DNA of 64,000 nt from Novosphingobium aquimarinum (lineage in GTDB: Bacteria; Pseudomonadota; Alphaproteobacteria; Sphingomonadales; Sphingomonadaceae). The stretch covers positions 124,001 to 188,000 of the forward strand of contig NZ_WRPO01000005.1 of assembly GCF_009746585.1 (NCBI RefSeq), in the 5' to 3' direction. Below the pieces are notes generated by a model. That model saw only the letters and a program-made list of their open reading frames with translations, searched no databases and was not told where the DNA came from. This document shows positions 7,832 to 15,407 of this stretch, one piece after another (the first letter of the stretch is position 1; each line of letters opens with the position of its first letter). The position numbers and the translations under genes were made by a program.

Positions 7832-8577
7832 TCGCAGCGTTCAAAGAGTTGCTTAAGATCGCCGCGGTTCCAGTTGGCGGTGTCGACCGTGGCGTTGGTC
7901 GAGACGATCGTGAGCGGACCCAGCGCGACCCCGCCTTCCTTGGCGATGAATTCGAGCAGACGGCCGAGGCCGATCAGATTGCCGAGCAGTTTTTCGATAT
8001 AGTAGTGATTGCGGTAGAGCGCGGTCATGCCGAGGCGACGATCGTCGCCCTTGCCGATCAGCTTGAGACTGGCAAAGCTCAGGCACTGACCGCCGTAGGG
8101 CGAGTCATTCACGTCGCGGGCGGGGTCGAAGATCAGCAGTTCGAATTTGTTGAGCGCTCGGACGTTCGGGTTGCGCAGGCGCTCGACGATGCCCCAGATT
8201 TGATTGATTGGCTGGCCGTCGGCGCGGGGCAATTCCATCATCCGTTCGAAATAATAGCCCGACCAAGCGCCCGACCTCCGGACCTTCGGCAGCACGTTGT
8301 CGCGAAACCGGTCGAAGAATTGCGGCGCGCCGTAGCGCCTGTACAGCGCTGCCGGAAAAATCGTGTTGGCGACCGTCTCGATGGGCTTCTTGCCATGGCC
8401 CGAAAGGAAGGCATCGACTTCCGCCACGACGGGATCGGCGAGTGTTGCGCGCGCAGTCGGCTCGGCCACGGAGATGACGACATTCTGCGCCTGGTGTCCG
8501 GTGGCGAGGTCGACGAGCCGGACCGCCTCGCGCCAGCCAGCAACGCAGTCAGGCTGCGGCGGTATGGGAAGATACAT
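7798..8577 (-). CDS. Thymidylate-synthase-like protein
   Basis: A 259-residue protein whose C-terminal half follows the thymidylate synthase core: a Cys in YGGQCLSFASLKLIG (Cys165, where TS has the nucleophile), LYRNHYYIEKLLGNLIG (187-203) aligning with the LYQRSADxxLGxPFNIA block, with Asn200 at the position of the nucleotide-selecting Asn, and then LLEFIAKEGGVALGPL. The Arg-Ser after LYQ is changed, so classic dUMP methylation is uncertain; dUMP/dCMP hydroxymethylases share this fold. It is the last gene of the minus-strand unit, starting 29 bases inside the papain-like gene. Confidence 0.65.
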   Translation of the reverse strand: MYLPIPPQPDCVAGWREAVRLVDLATGHQAQNVVISVAEPTARATLADPVVAEVDAFLSGHGKKPIETVANTIFPAALYRRYGAPQFFDRFRDNVLPKVRRSGAWSGYYFERMMELPRADGQPINQIWGIVERLRNPNVRALNKFELLIFDPARDVNDSPYGGQCLSFASLKLIGKGDDRRLGMTALYRNHYYIEKLLGNLIGLGRLLEFIAKEGGVALGPLTIVSTNATVDTANWNRGDLKQLFERCDQASAHLRAAA

Positions 8578-9229
8578 CGACTTCCTCCGTCAAATTTGCC
8601 GTGGCGAAAAGGCGCGGCGCTAGAAAGCGCTCAGTAAGCCAGGCGTGGCCTTCCAAGCCCCAACCTGGTCCCCAGCTGTTGCGGATGAGAATGGCCGGGG
8701 TGCCGTCCACGGTTCCATGCCCGACCGCGACGACCGCGTGCCGTTGCGCTGGCTCGGGGAGTTCGTCGTTCGCCGGATCGACGACGCCATCACCGCGCGG
8801 CTGGAAGAAAGACCGTGACAGCATCGTCAGCATGAGCACCGGCGTGTCACGATCCAGCGCGGCAAGGATGGATGACAGGTCGGTTCCATCCCTCTGTCCG
8901 TTGCGGCCATAGAGCGGGCCAACGGTCGCCGGCGGCGTCCACAGTCGATGATCGGCTGGAACCGCTGCCAGATACGGCCAGCCTTTCTCGTCGGGTTGGC
9001 CATCGAGCCGTAGCGCGTCCAGCATTGTGGATAGCAGTGCGCCGCTCGTCGGCGGTCTGCCCGCCCGTTTCTGCGCGGCATAAAAGGCGAATTCACACGA
9101 CAGCGGTGCCCAGCCGTCGCGAAGCCCGGCGTGGGTGTCGCTCGCGGCGAATGCGAGGCATGTCGGCCGCGCGCCTTGATCGCGCGCAGGCCCGAACAGC
9201 GGCCGAAGGTCACGGACGATATCGATCAT
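8549..9229 (-). CDS. Papain-like (C1 family) cysteine protease
   Basis: A 226-residue protease with the whole C1 catalytic set: Gln18 in RDQG, Cys24 (RPTCLAFAASD), His164 (RHAVVAVGHG) and Asn184 in NSWGPGWG, followed by GHAWL as in papain. There is no signal peptide or long propeptide, so it should act in the cytoplasm and needs another form of restraint. It begins six bases after the ImmA/IrrE gene stop, whose C-terminus resembles the papain inhibitor chagasin. Inference: a protease effector kept silent by its neighbour. Confidence 0.85.
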   Translation of the reverse strand: MIDIVRDLRPLFGPARDQGARPTCLAFAASDTHAGLRDGWAPLSCEFAFYAAQKRAGRPPTSGALLSTMLDALRLDGQPDEKGWPYLAAVPADHRLWTPPATVGPLYGRNGQRDGTDLSSILAALDRDTPVLMLTMLSRSFFQPRGDGVVDPANDELPEPAQRHAVVAVGHGTVDGTPAILIRNSWGPGWGLEGHAWLTERFLAPRLFATANLTEEVDVSSHTAAA

Positions 9230-9235
9230 GGGGCG

Positions 9236-10246
9236 TCAGGCGGCCTCGAGCAGGTGCCGCCGTTCGGCGCGCGACAGGCCCGTCTGTTCCGGGCCGGTGA
9301 GGTCGAAATCGAGCGTCAGGCTGGTGAGGGCCGGCGCAGGCTGCCACGGCCGCCGCTCGTCGAGCGACATGCGGCCGCGCCGCGGCGCATCGGGCGCCGC
9401 GGTGACACGGCGGACAACGGGACCACCGATGCCATCGCCGTCGATTGCCTCACGCTCGTCTCGAACGACGGCGAAGCCGCTGGCGATCAGTTGGTCGAGA
9501 TCCCAGAGATACCCACCGCCGCTATGTTCTTCGAGCTGCAGCACGAAAAGATCATTGCGACTGCCATCGATCCGCGAGCCGGCATCGCGCTCGGTCAGCA
9601 GCCAGACGTCGCCGCGATAGTTGTCGGGCCGATAGTCCTTGAGGAGATCGACCTTCAGGCTGCGCGGCTGCGTCCGGAGCAGGTCGGTCATCACCGATGG
9701 CGAAATCAGATTGTAGCGAACCAGGGTGCGGCACGTCGCCTCATAGCTGGCGCCGATCCGCAGCGAGAGCTGATAGACGACATTGGGGCGCCGGAAATGA
9801 TCGATCTGCCATCCTTGTCGCGCGCTGTGCGCGAGCACCAGCCATTTCGGCATCATGAAGGCGATCGCAAAGGCGTCGGCTTCGGTTTCCTCGAAGTTGT
9901 TTCCCGGTTCGGGCGACATCGGCATCCGGCGCAGGATGCTCTCATCGTCGAGGCTCGGCTCGTGTCGCATCGAAAAATGCCCGAGTTCGTGCGCGGCCGT
10001 GAAGCGCTGGATGCTCATCGGTCGTTCCGTCGTGACGAGAACGCCAGGAGCAGGTGCGCTGAGATAGGCGCCGAGCAGGCCTTTCAGAGGACGAAGCAGC
10101 AAGGGTAGACCCACGGCATGGATCGCGCCGAAGACATCGACGCTGCCGCCTTGGGTCTCGATCAGTGCGCGCGTATCGAGTTCGCGATGCAGGCGGCCCG
10201 CTGCCATCGTACCAGCGCGAACCGCGCTCGCATAATCCGACGCCAT
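9236..10246 (-). CDS. ImmA/IrrE metalloprotease with chagasin-like C-terminal domain
   Basis: A 336-residue protein. Residues ~35-180 form an ImmA/IrrE domain with the zinc motif HELGH (86-90) and the downstream EETEADAFA (119-127) supplying the third ligand. Residues ~228-316 match the three loops of chagasin/I42 inhibitors of papain-type proteases: GGGYLW (243-248, for NPTTGFxW), GDGIGGPV (270-277, for GxGG) and RRPW (298-301, for YxRPW), with strand spacing preserved. ImmA proteins cleave XRE repressors, and chagasins plug C1 active sites. An XRE gene lies upstream and a C1 protease downstream, each separated by only a few bases. The I42 call is by eye. Confidence 0.82.
   Translation of the reverse strand: MASDYASAVRAGTMAAGRLHRELDTRALIETQGGSVDVFGAIHAVGLPLLLRPLKGLLGAYLSAPAPGVLVTTERPMSIQRFTAAHELGHFSMRHEPSLDDESILRRMPMSPEPGNNFEETEADAFAIAFMMPKWLVLAHSARQGWQIDHFRRPNVVYQLSLRIGASYEATCRTLVRYNLISPSVMTDLLRTQPRSLKVDLLKDYRPDNYRGDVWLLTERDAGSRIDGSRNDLFVLQLEEHSGGGYLWDLDQLIASGFAVVRDEREAIDGDGIGGPVVRRVTAAPDAPRRGRMSLDERRPWQPAPALTSLTLDFDLTGPEQTGLSRAERRHLLEAA
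9293..9565 (-). other. Chagasin (I42)-like inhibitor domain within the ImmA/IrrE gene
   Basis: This is the part encoding residues 228-318. The order of the three inhibitor loops, their spacing and the flanking beta-strand patterns (NDLFVLQL before, LTLDFDL after) agree with Trypanosoma cruzi chagasin as I remember it. The first loop keeps G-Y-x-W but has lost the Asn-Pro-Thr-Thr. Confidence 0.65.
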
Positions 10247-10249
10247 CGA

Positions 10250-10624
10250 TCAGCTCCGTTCGCCGCCAGACCGCGAGCGGAGATATTCGGCAAACCGGCT
10301 CAGCTCGGCCCGGTCCTCAGTCGACAAGGCCGCAACGCGTCGCGCCAGATGGGCGACATCGGCGGGAAGGCTCGCGGAGGCCTCGTCTTCGCCGGTAAAA
10401 TAGGCCACCGACTGGCGGTAAAGACGGGCAAGCCGCGTCAGTTCGATCGCTTCAACGCGGCGCTGGCCATTCTCGATATCGGTAAGCGCGGTCCGGGGAA
10501 TCTTGAGATAGGCAGCAACTTCTTCCTGCTTGAGGCCGAGATATTTCCGTGCTTCGCGCAGACGGTCGCCCAAGCGCCGCCGCTCCTGCTCGTCGCCTTC
10601 CTGGCGGAGTGCGAGATTGGTCAT
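10250..10624 (-). CDS. XRE-family HTH regulator
   Basis: A 124-residue protein with a Cro/CI-type helix-turn-helix at about residues 17-70 (LREARKYLGLKQEEVAAYLKIPRTALTDIENGQR) followed by a helical C-terminal segment of the type that ImmA-family proteases recognise or cleave. It overlaps the upstream ACP-like gene by 4 bases (TCAT) and is followed three bases later by the ImmA/IrrE gene. It probably represses this operon; a candidate operator lies at 10982-11002. Confidence 0.88.
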   Translation of the reverse strand: MTNLALRQEGDEQERRRLGDRLREARKYLGLKQEEVAAYLKIPRTALTDIENGQRRVEAIELTRLARLYRQSVAYFTGEDEASASLPADVAHLARRVAALSTEDRAELSRFAEYLRSRSGGERS

Positions 10625-10959
10625 GGCTTCGACCCTTTCTTCTTAACCCAGACGCGTTCGATCTTAGGGAGGAGGTCGTCAATCGCCTTCTCGATCGAAT
10701 TGTAGCCGCCGGTGCGGACGATGCTGTCGCGAAGCTCGATGTCGAGGACCTGCTCCACCGCGCAAAGCGTGTCGACCACGGACAAGGAGTCGAGTGGCAC
10801 GGGCGCCTGGATGATCTTCGGGTTTTCCGGAGGCAGGGCAATTCCGCGCACCTGTGCCTCAGCCCTGGCCACTTGCAGCAGTTCGTCGACCAACGCCCTA
10901 ATGGCGTCGGCTTTGGGAAACGCGGTTGCCGCGGGCTGCGGAGGAGCGATTGTCGCCAT
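10621..10959 (-). CDS. Acyl-carrier-protein-like protein
   Basis: 112 residues from the ATG at 10959, which has a GAGG ribosome-binding site; a GTG at 10980 has none. The C-terminal half follows the carrier-protein pattern: a DSL motif with the phosphopantetheine-type Ser (Ser58 in this numbering) followed by a helix (SVVDTLCAVEQVLDIEL), an RTGGYNSIE loop and a last helix. The N-terminal part is Pro/Ala-rich. If modified by a phosphopantetheinyl transferase it would carry a thioester-bound group; no synthetase is adjacent. A carrier protein at the head of an XRE-ImmA-protease operon is unexpected. Confidence 0.6.
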   Translation of the reverse strand: MATIAPPQPAATAFPKADAIRALVDELLQVARAEAQVRGIALPPENPKIIQAPVPLDSLSVVDTLCAVEQVLDIELRDSIVRTGGYNSIEKAIDDLLPKIERVWVKKKGSKP

Positions 10960-10981
10960 GCATGCCTCGCACGATTTCACT

Positions 10982-11002
10982 ACATTAAATGCGATATAAT
11001 GT
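10982..11002. promoter_or_regulatory. Candidate operator upstream of the XRE/ImmA operon
   Basis: The inverted repeat ACATTA-N9-TAATGT lies 22 bases ahead of the first gene of the minus-strand operon, in a short AT-rich island. On the minus strand TTGCGT and TATATC, 17 bases apart, form a possible -35/-10 overlapping it; on the plus strand TATAAT (10995-11000) is part of it. This is what an XRE autorepressor site would look like. Confidence 0.45.
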
Positions 11003-11301
11003 CTGATAATCCGACACGCAAGCCCGAATTTGCAGCTCGGATTTTTGCAGGGTGTAGCGGGTCATCGGCGGTGCGGTGTGGTGGTCAGTGCCACCTCGAG
11101 GGACAACGACAGGGCAGAATCATCAACTCGGGTCATAGCTCGATCAAAAGAACAGAGCTGGAATATTGAGTCAGTCGCCGACGAGTGATCTCCTTCGGTC
11201 ACCCACCAGCCCCCAGCGGCTCCGTTCATTTCGGGCGGCCCATAGCCGAGTCTTGAAGCCGCGCCCCGACCGCATCCGGCGGTATGGGCGGGAGCTTCAA
11301 C
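11003..11301. other. Intergenic region between the cassette and traG
   Basis: About 300 bases without a supported gene. It should contain the promoter of the transfer operon, but no convincing -35/-10 pair could be picked. A short GTGG...CCAC inverted repeat occurs near 11087-11095. Confidence 0.4.
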
Positions 11302-13329
11302 GTGACCCCGACCAAATTGCTCATCGGCCAGATCCTTGTCGTGTTCGCAATCGTGATCGCGGGCCTCTGGGCGGCGACCCAATGGGCGGCGGCGATGCTC
11401 GCCTACCAGCCCGAACTTGGTCCGGCCTGGTTCATGGCTGGAAGCACGCCGGTCTATCGTCCCTGGGCGCTCTTCCCCTGGTGGTATCACTACGATGCCT
11501 ATGCGCCGCATGTTTTCGACAAGGCCGGCGCGCTCGCCGGCGCGAGCGGTTTCATCGGCTGCGGCGCGGCGATCGCAGGCTCGCTCTGGCGCGCGCGGCA
11601 GTCGCGTCACGTCACCACCTATGGTTCGGCGCGCTGGGCCAGGCCGAACGAGATCGAGCGGGCCGGCCTTTACGGTGATGCCGGCGTATTCCTGGGCCGC
11701 TCGCGCGGCCGCTATCTCCGGCATGACGGCCCCGAACATATCATGGCGTTCGCGCCAACCCGTTCGGGCAAGGGCGTCGGGCTGGTCATACCGACACTGC
11801 TTGGCTGGACCGGCAGCGCCGTGGTTCACGACATCAAGGGCGAGAACTGGCAGCTCACCGCCGGCTGGCGCGCGCGCTTCTCCCACGTCCTGCTGTTCAA
11901 TCCGACCGATCCCGCTTCCGCCAAATACAACCCGCTGCTGGAGGTCCGGCGCGGCGAGCATGAGGTCCGCGACGTCCAGAACATCGCCGACATCCTGGTC
12001 GATCCCGAAGGCGCGCTCGAACGGCGCAACCACTGGGAGAAAACCTCCCATTCGCTCCTGGTCGGCGCGATCCTCCACGTCCTTTATGCGGAGGAAGAAA
12101 AGACGCTCGCACGGGTAGCCACATTCCTGTCGGACCCGCAGCGGCCGTTCACCGCCACGCTCCGGCGGATGATGACCACCAATCACCTCGGCACGAAGGA
12201 TGCGCCGCAGATCCATCCCGTCGTCGCCTCGGCGGCGCGCGAGGTGCTCAACAAGAGCGAGAACGAGCGCAGCGGCGTCCTCTCCACCGCAATGTCGTTT
12301 CTCGGGCTCTATCGCGACCCGACCGTCGCCGCGGTGACATCGCGCTGCGACTGGCGGATCGCCGATCTCGTCGAGGCCGGCCATCCGGTCTCGCTCTACC
12401 TTGTCATCCCGCCATCGGACATCAGCCGCACCAAGCCGCTGGTGCGGTTGGTGCTCAACCAGATCGGCCGCCGCCTCACCGAAAAGCTCGATGCCGATCC
12501 CGCCAGGGCGGGCAAGCACAAGCTCCTGATGATGCTCGACGAGTTCCCGGCATTGGGGCGGCTCGACTTCTTCGAGACCAGTCTTGCCTTTCTCGCGGGC
12601 TATGGAGTGCGCGCCTTCCTGATCGCGCAGTCCTTGAACCAGATCGAGAAGGCTTATGGCGAGCACAACTCGATCCTCGACAACTGCCATGTCCGCGTCG
12701 CGTTTGCGACCAACGACGAGCGCACGGCGCGGCGGATTTCGGACGCGCTCGGCATCGCCACCGAACAGCGCGCGATGCGCAACTATGCCGGCCACCGGCT
12801 CGCGCCCTGGCTGGCGCACGTCATGGTCAGCCGGCAGGAGACCGCCCGGCCACTCCTGACCACCGGCGAGGTGATGCAGCTCCCGCCCAAGGATGAGCTT
12901 GTCCTTGTCTCCGGCATGGCCCCGATCCGCGCGAGGAAGCTGCGCTATTACGAGGACCGCAATTTCCGCGAGCGGATCGCACCGCCGCCGCAGCCCGCGC
13001 CCGGAGACTATCCCGACCGGCCGCAGGCACGCCCCAACGACTGGAGCGGACTGGTCCGCGCGCCCGATACCCGGCTCGGCAAGCCCGATGACGATGCGAA
13101 GGCGGATGAGGACGGCGGCTTGCAACAGCAGCGCCACCCCGGCCTCGGCGAAGAACCCGCCAAAAAACCCGAGCCGCCAAAGCAGCTCGACCTGCTCGGC
13201 CTGGACAGCGACGACACCGACACGATCGCCGACAAGCACGCGATGGACCGCGCCGGCGCCACCGGCACGCTGATCCGCGCTCACGCGATCAATCAGGGTC
13301 GCAGCGCCGACATGCTGCCGGACTTCTGA
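11302..13329 (+). CDS. traG: TraG/VirD4 type IV coupling protein
   Basis: The ATPase linking the relaxosome to the secretion channel. GTG at 11302 is preferred because GGAG lies seven bases upstream and homologues start (M)TPTKLL; an ATG at 11284 adds six residues without a ribosome-binding site. Two N-terminal membrane segments (about residues 5-30 and 75-95) are followed by Walker A (APTRSGKGVG, near residue 151), Walker B (LLMMLDEFPALG) and a Gln-containing sensor (IAQSLNQIEKAYG). The C-terminal ~110 residues are Pro/Asp/Lys-rich and likely disordered. It opens the transfer operon. Confidence 0.94.
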   Translation: MTPTKLLIGQILVVFAIVIAGLWAATQWAAAMLAYQPELGPAWFMAGSTPVYRPWALFPWWYHYDAYAPHVFDKAGALAGASGFIGCGAAIAGSLWRARQSRHVTTYGSARWARPNEIERAGLYGDAGVFLGRSRGRYLRHDGPEHIMAFAPTRSGKGVGLVIPTLLGWTGSAVVHDIKGENWQLTAGWRARFSHVLLFNPTDPASAKYNPLLEVRRGEHEVRDVQNIADILVDPEGALERRNHWEKTSHSLLVGAILHVLYAEEEKTLARVATFLSDPQRPFTATLRRMMTTNHLGTKDAPQIHPVVASAAREVLNKSENERSGVLSTAMSFLGLYRDPTVAAVTSRCDWRIADLVEAGHPVSLYLVIPPSDISRTKPLVRLVLNQIGRRLTEKLDADPARAGKHKLLMMLDEFPALGRLDFFETSLAFLAGYGVRAFLIAQSLNQIEKAYGEHNSILDNCHVRVAFATNDERTARRISDALGIATEQRAMRNYAGHRLAPWLAHVMVSRQETARPLLTTGEVMQLPPKDELVLVSGMAPIRARKLRYYEDRNFRERIAPPPQPAPGDYPDRPQARPNDWSGLVRAPDTRLGKPDDDAKADEDGGLQQQRHPGLGEEPAKKPEPPKQLDLLGLDSDDTDTIADKHAMDRAGATGTLIRAHAINQGRSADMLPDF

Positions 13330-13331
13330 CA

Positions 13332-13757
13332 ATGGCCGCGATCAAACCCAACCGCGTCCGCTACCAGCTCTTCCTGCCCGAAGATCTGAGCCACCGCTTC
13401 GAGGCGCTGGCGAGCCAGCCCGGCGCGTCCAAATCGGCGATCCTCACCGACGCGCTCACCGCCTGGCTCAACCGGCAGGCGGCGAGCGAGCTGGAGAACA
13501 AGTTCAGCCAGCGGCTCGATCGCATGTCGCTCGCGCTGGGGCGTGTCGAGCGTGACGGGCATGTGCTGCTCGAGAGCCTGGCGCTGTTCATCCGCTATGA
13601 ACTGATGGTGCAGGCCCCTTTGGCCGAAGCCGACGAAGCGGCGCGTGCGATCGGCCGAGACCGCTTCGAGGCGTTCATTGCCCGCGTCGGCGAAGCGCTC
13701 GCCAGCGGCCAGCGCACGCTTGCTGCCTCCGCGAAAGACAATGGAGGTGGGCGATGA
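13332..13757 (+). CDS. CopG/RHH-type regulator between traG and trbB
   Basis: 141 residues with an N-terminal ribbon-helix-helix (RVRYQLFLPEDLSHRFEALA...SKSAILTDALTAWL, about 9-46) and a long helical C-terminus. A CopG-type gene lies between traG and trbB in many Trb clusters and is thought to regulate transfer or assist DNA processing. It starts two bases after traG and overlaps trbB by 4 bases, so it is part of the operon. Confidence 0.85.
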   Translation: MAAIKPNRVRYQLFLPEDLSHRFEALASQPGASKSAILTDALTAWLNRQAASELENKFSQRLDRMSLALGRVERDGHVLLESLALFIRYELMVQAPLAEADEAARAIGRDRFEAFIARVGEALASGQRTLAASAKDNGGGR

Positions 13758-14776
13758 GCGACACGCTTTTCGGCTCCGATAATTCCGCAGGGCGTCGGCG
13801 CGCGATGCTGCGCACCGCGATGGGGCCGACCATCGCCGCAGCGCTGGCCGATCCGGTGGTCATCGAGATCATGGTGAACCCGGACGGCGTGTTGCGCCTT
13901 GATCGACTCGGCGAAGGCCGGATCGATACCGGCACCAAATATGAGCCCGCGCAGGTCGAGCGGATCATCCGCCTGGTTGCCAGCCACGCACGGACAGAGG
14001 TTCATGGCAATGCGCCGATCGTGTCAGCCGAGCTGCCACCGCACGGCGAAGGCGCGGGCGAGCGGTTCGAGGGTATCCTGCCGCCGGTCAGCCTCGCGCC
14101 GTGCTTCTCGATCCGCAAGCCCGCGGCGCGCATCTACACTTTGCTCGACTATGTGCGGGACGGCATCATGCCCGCCGACACGGCGCGACTGCTGTCGATG
14201 GCCGTGGTCGAGCGCAAGAACATCCTGGTCGCGGGTGGCACCAGTTCGGGCAAGACGACGCTTGCCAACGCGCTGCTCGCCGAGATGGCGCACCTCGACG
14301 AACGCGTCATCATCATTGAAGACACGCGTGAGTTGCAATGCGCCGCGCCCGACGTGGTGGGGCTGCGCACGCGTACGATTGGCACTGCCGGAGCCGGCGG
14401 CGTCACGATGGCTGATCTTGTCCGCTCGACATTGCGGCTCCGCCCCGATCGCATCGTCGTTGGCGAGGTGCGCGGGCGCGAAGCGCTCGACATGCTCAAA
14501 GCCTGGAACACCGGGCATCCGGGCGGCATCGCAACCGTCCACGCCAATTCGGCAGTGTCGGCGCTCTACCGGCTCGAGCAGCTCGTGCAGGAAAGCGTCG
14601 TCACCGTTCCGCGCCGGCTGATCGCCGACGCCATCGACATGATCGTGTTCATCGCCGGGCGCGGCCTCGCGCGCCGCGTCGACACGATCGCGCGCGTCGC
14701 CGGCCTCGATCCCGACGGCGGCTACGCCGTCCTCGACCTTACTCCCGACCACGCCCTCGAACCCCAAGGAGAATGA
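13754..14776 (+). CDS. trbB: TrbB/VirB11-type secretion ATPase
   Basis: A 340-residue hexameric ATPase that energises pilus and channel assembly at the inner membrane face. Walker A is GGTSSGKTT (161-169); an Asp box (IIEDTRELQ), a Walker B region (VGEVRGREALDML) and a His box (GHPGGIATVHAN) follow in the expected order. The length is typical for the family. It overlaps the preceding regulator gene and trbC by 4 bases each, indicating translational coupling. Confidence 0.95.
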   Translation: MSDTLFGSDNSAGRRRAMLRTAMGPTIAAALADPVVIEIMVNPDGVLRLDRLGEGRIDTGTKYEPAQVERIIRLVASHARTEVHGNAPIVSAELPPHGEGAGERFEGILPPVSLAPCFSIRKPAARIYTLLDYVRDGIMPADTARLLSMAVVERKNILVAGGTSSGKTTLANALLAEMAHLDERVIIIEDTRELQCAAPDVVGLRTRTIGTAGAGGVTMADLVRSTLRLRPDRIVVGEVRGREALDMLKAWNTGHPGGIATVHANSAVSALYRLEQLVQESVVTVPRRLIADAIDMIVFIAGRGLARRVDTIARVAGLDPDGGYAVLDLTPDHALEPQGE

Positions 14777-15126
14777 CCATGCGCTTGTCCCGTATTCCTG
14801 CCCGTATTCCCGATCGTCGGAGCATCTTCCTCACCGGCGCCGCCATCGGCCTCGGGCTTGCGCTCGCCGCCACCGCGCAGGCCGCCGGCTCGGGCATGCC
14901 GTGGGAGGAACCGCTTCAGCAGGTCCTCGAATCGGTCCAGGGTCCTGTCGCCAAGATCGTCGCGGTGATCATCATCATCGTCACCGGTTTGACGCTCGCG
15001 TTCGGCGAGACGGCAGGCGGGTTCCGGCGCCTCATCCAGATCATCTTCGGCCTGTCGATCGCGTTTGCGGCGTCGAGCTTCTTCCTCAGCTTCTTCAGCT
15101 TCGGCGGCGGGGCGCTCATCTCGTGA
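14773..15126 (+). CDS. trbC: TrbC/VirB2-type pilin
   Basis: A 117-residue pilin precursor. A long positively charged signal region is followed by a hydrophobic stretch ending ATAQAAGSG, the likely signal-peptidase site, then two membrane helices (about 62-78 and 88-108) joined by a short Gly/Arg loop, as in VirB2 pilins. Overlaps of 4 bases with trbB and with the GTG start of trbD place it firmly in the operon. Confidence 0.92.
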   Translation: MTMRLSRIPARIPDRRSIFLTGAAIGLGLALAATAQAAGSGMPWEEPLQQVLESVQGPVAKIVAVIIIIVTGLTLAFGETAGGFRRLIQIIFGLSIAFAASSFFLSFFSFGGGALIS

Positions 15127-15407
15127 ACGCGCCAAATTCCTATGGCGCCAGCCATATCGAGGGGTTCGAGGCGCCGATGCACCGCGCGCTTGCCGAGCCG
15201 ATCCTGCTTGGCGGGGCGCCGCGAGCGATCGCGATCGTCAATGGTACGATCGCGGCCGCGCTCGGACTCGGTCTCCAGCAGTGGATCGCCGGGCTGGCCA
15301 TGTGGGCGTTCGGGCACACTCTCGCGGTGTTCGCCGCCAAGCGCGATCCCGACTTCGCCCCGGTCCTTGTCCGCCACCTTCGCCAGAAGGGGCATCTGTC
15401 ATGCTGA
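15123..15407 (+). CDS. trbD: TrbD/VirB3-type membrane protein
   Basis: 94 residues starting at a GTG that overlaps the trbC stop codon (GTGA). It begins with a short cytoplasmic segment typical of TrbD (HRALAEPILLGGAPRAIAI), followed by one long hydrophobic region with a Leu/Ala/Gly-rich hairpin (about 33-65), and ends in a basic tail that overlaps the trbE start. TrbD recruits the TrbE ATPase to the membrane channel. Confidence 0.92.
   Translation: MNAPNSYGASHIEGFEAPMHRALAEPILLGGAPRAIAIVNGTIAAALGLGLQQWIAGLAMWAFGHTLAVFAAKRDPDFAPVLVRHLRQKGHLSC

Noticed and set aside
7816..8637. A plus-strand frame opposite the TS-like gene
   Set aside because: The minus-strand TS-like protein has family motifs and operon spacing; the plus-strand reading is a shadow.
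11062..13332. A 756-residue open frame antisense to traG
   Set aside because: It mirrors the coupling-protein gene, which has full motifs; long antisense frames are expected in GC-rich DNA.
15065..15400. An N-terminal extension of TrbE
   Set aside because: It overlaps trbC and trbD in another frame; homologues begin at the ATG at 15401.
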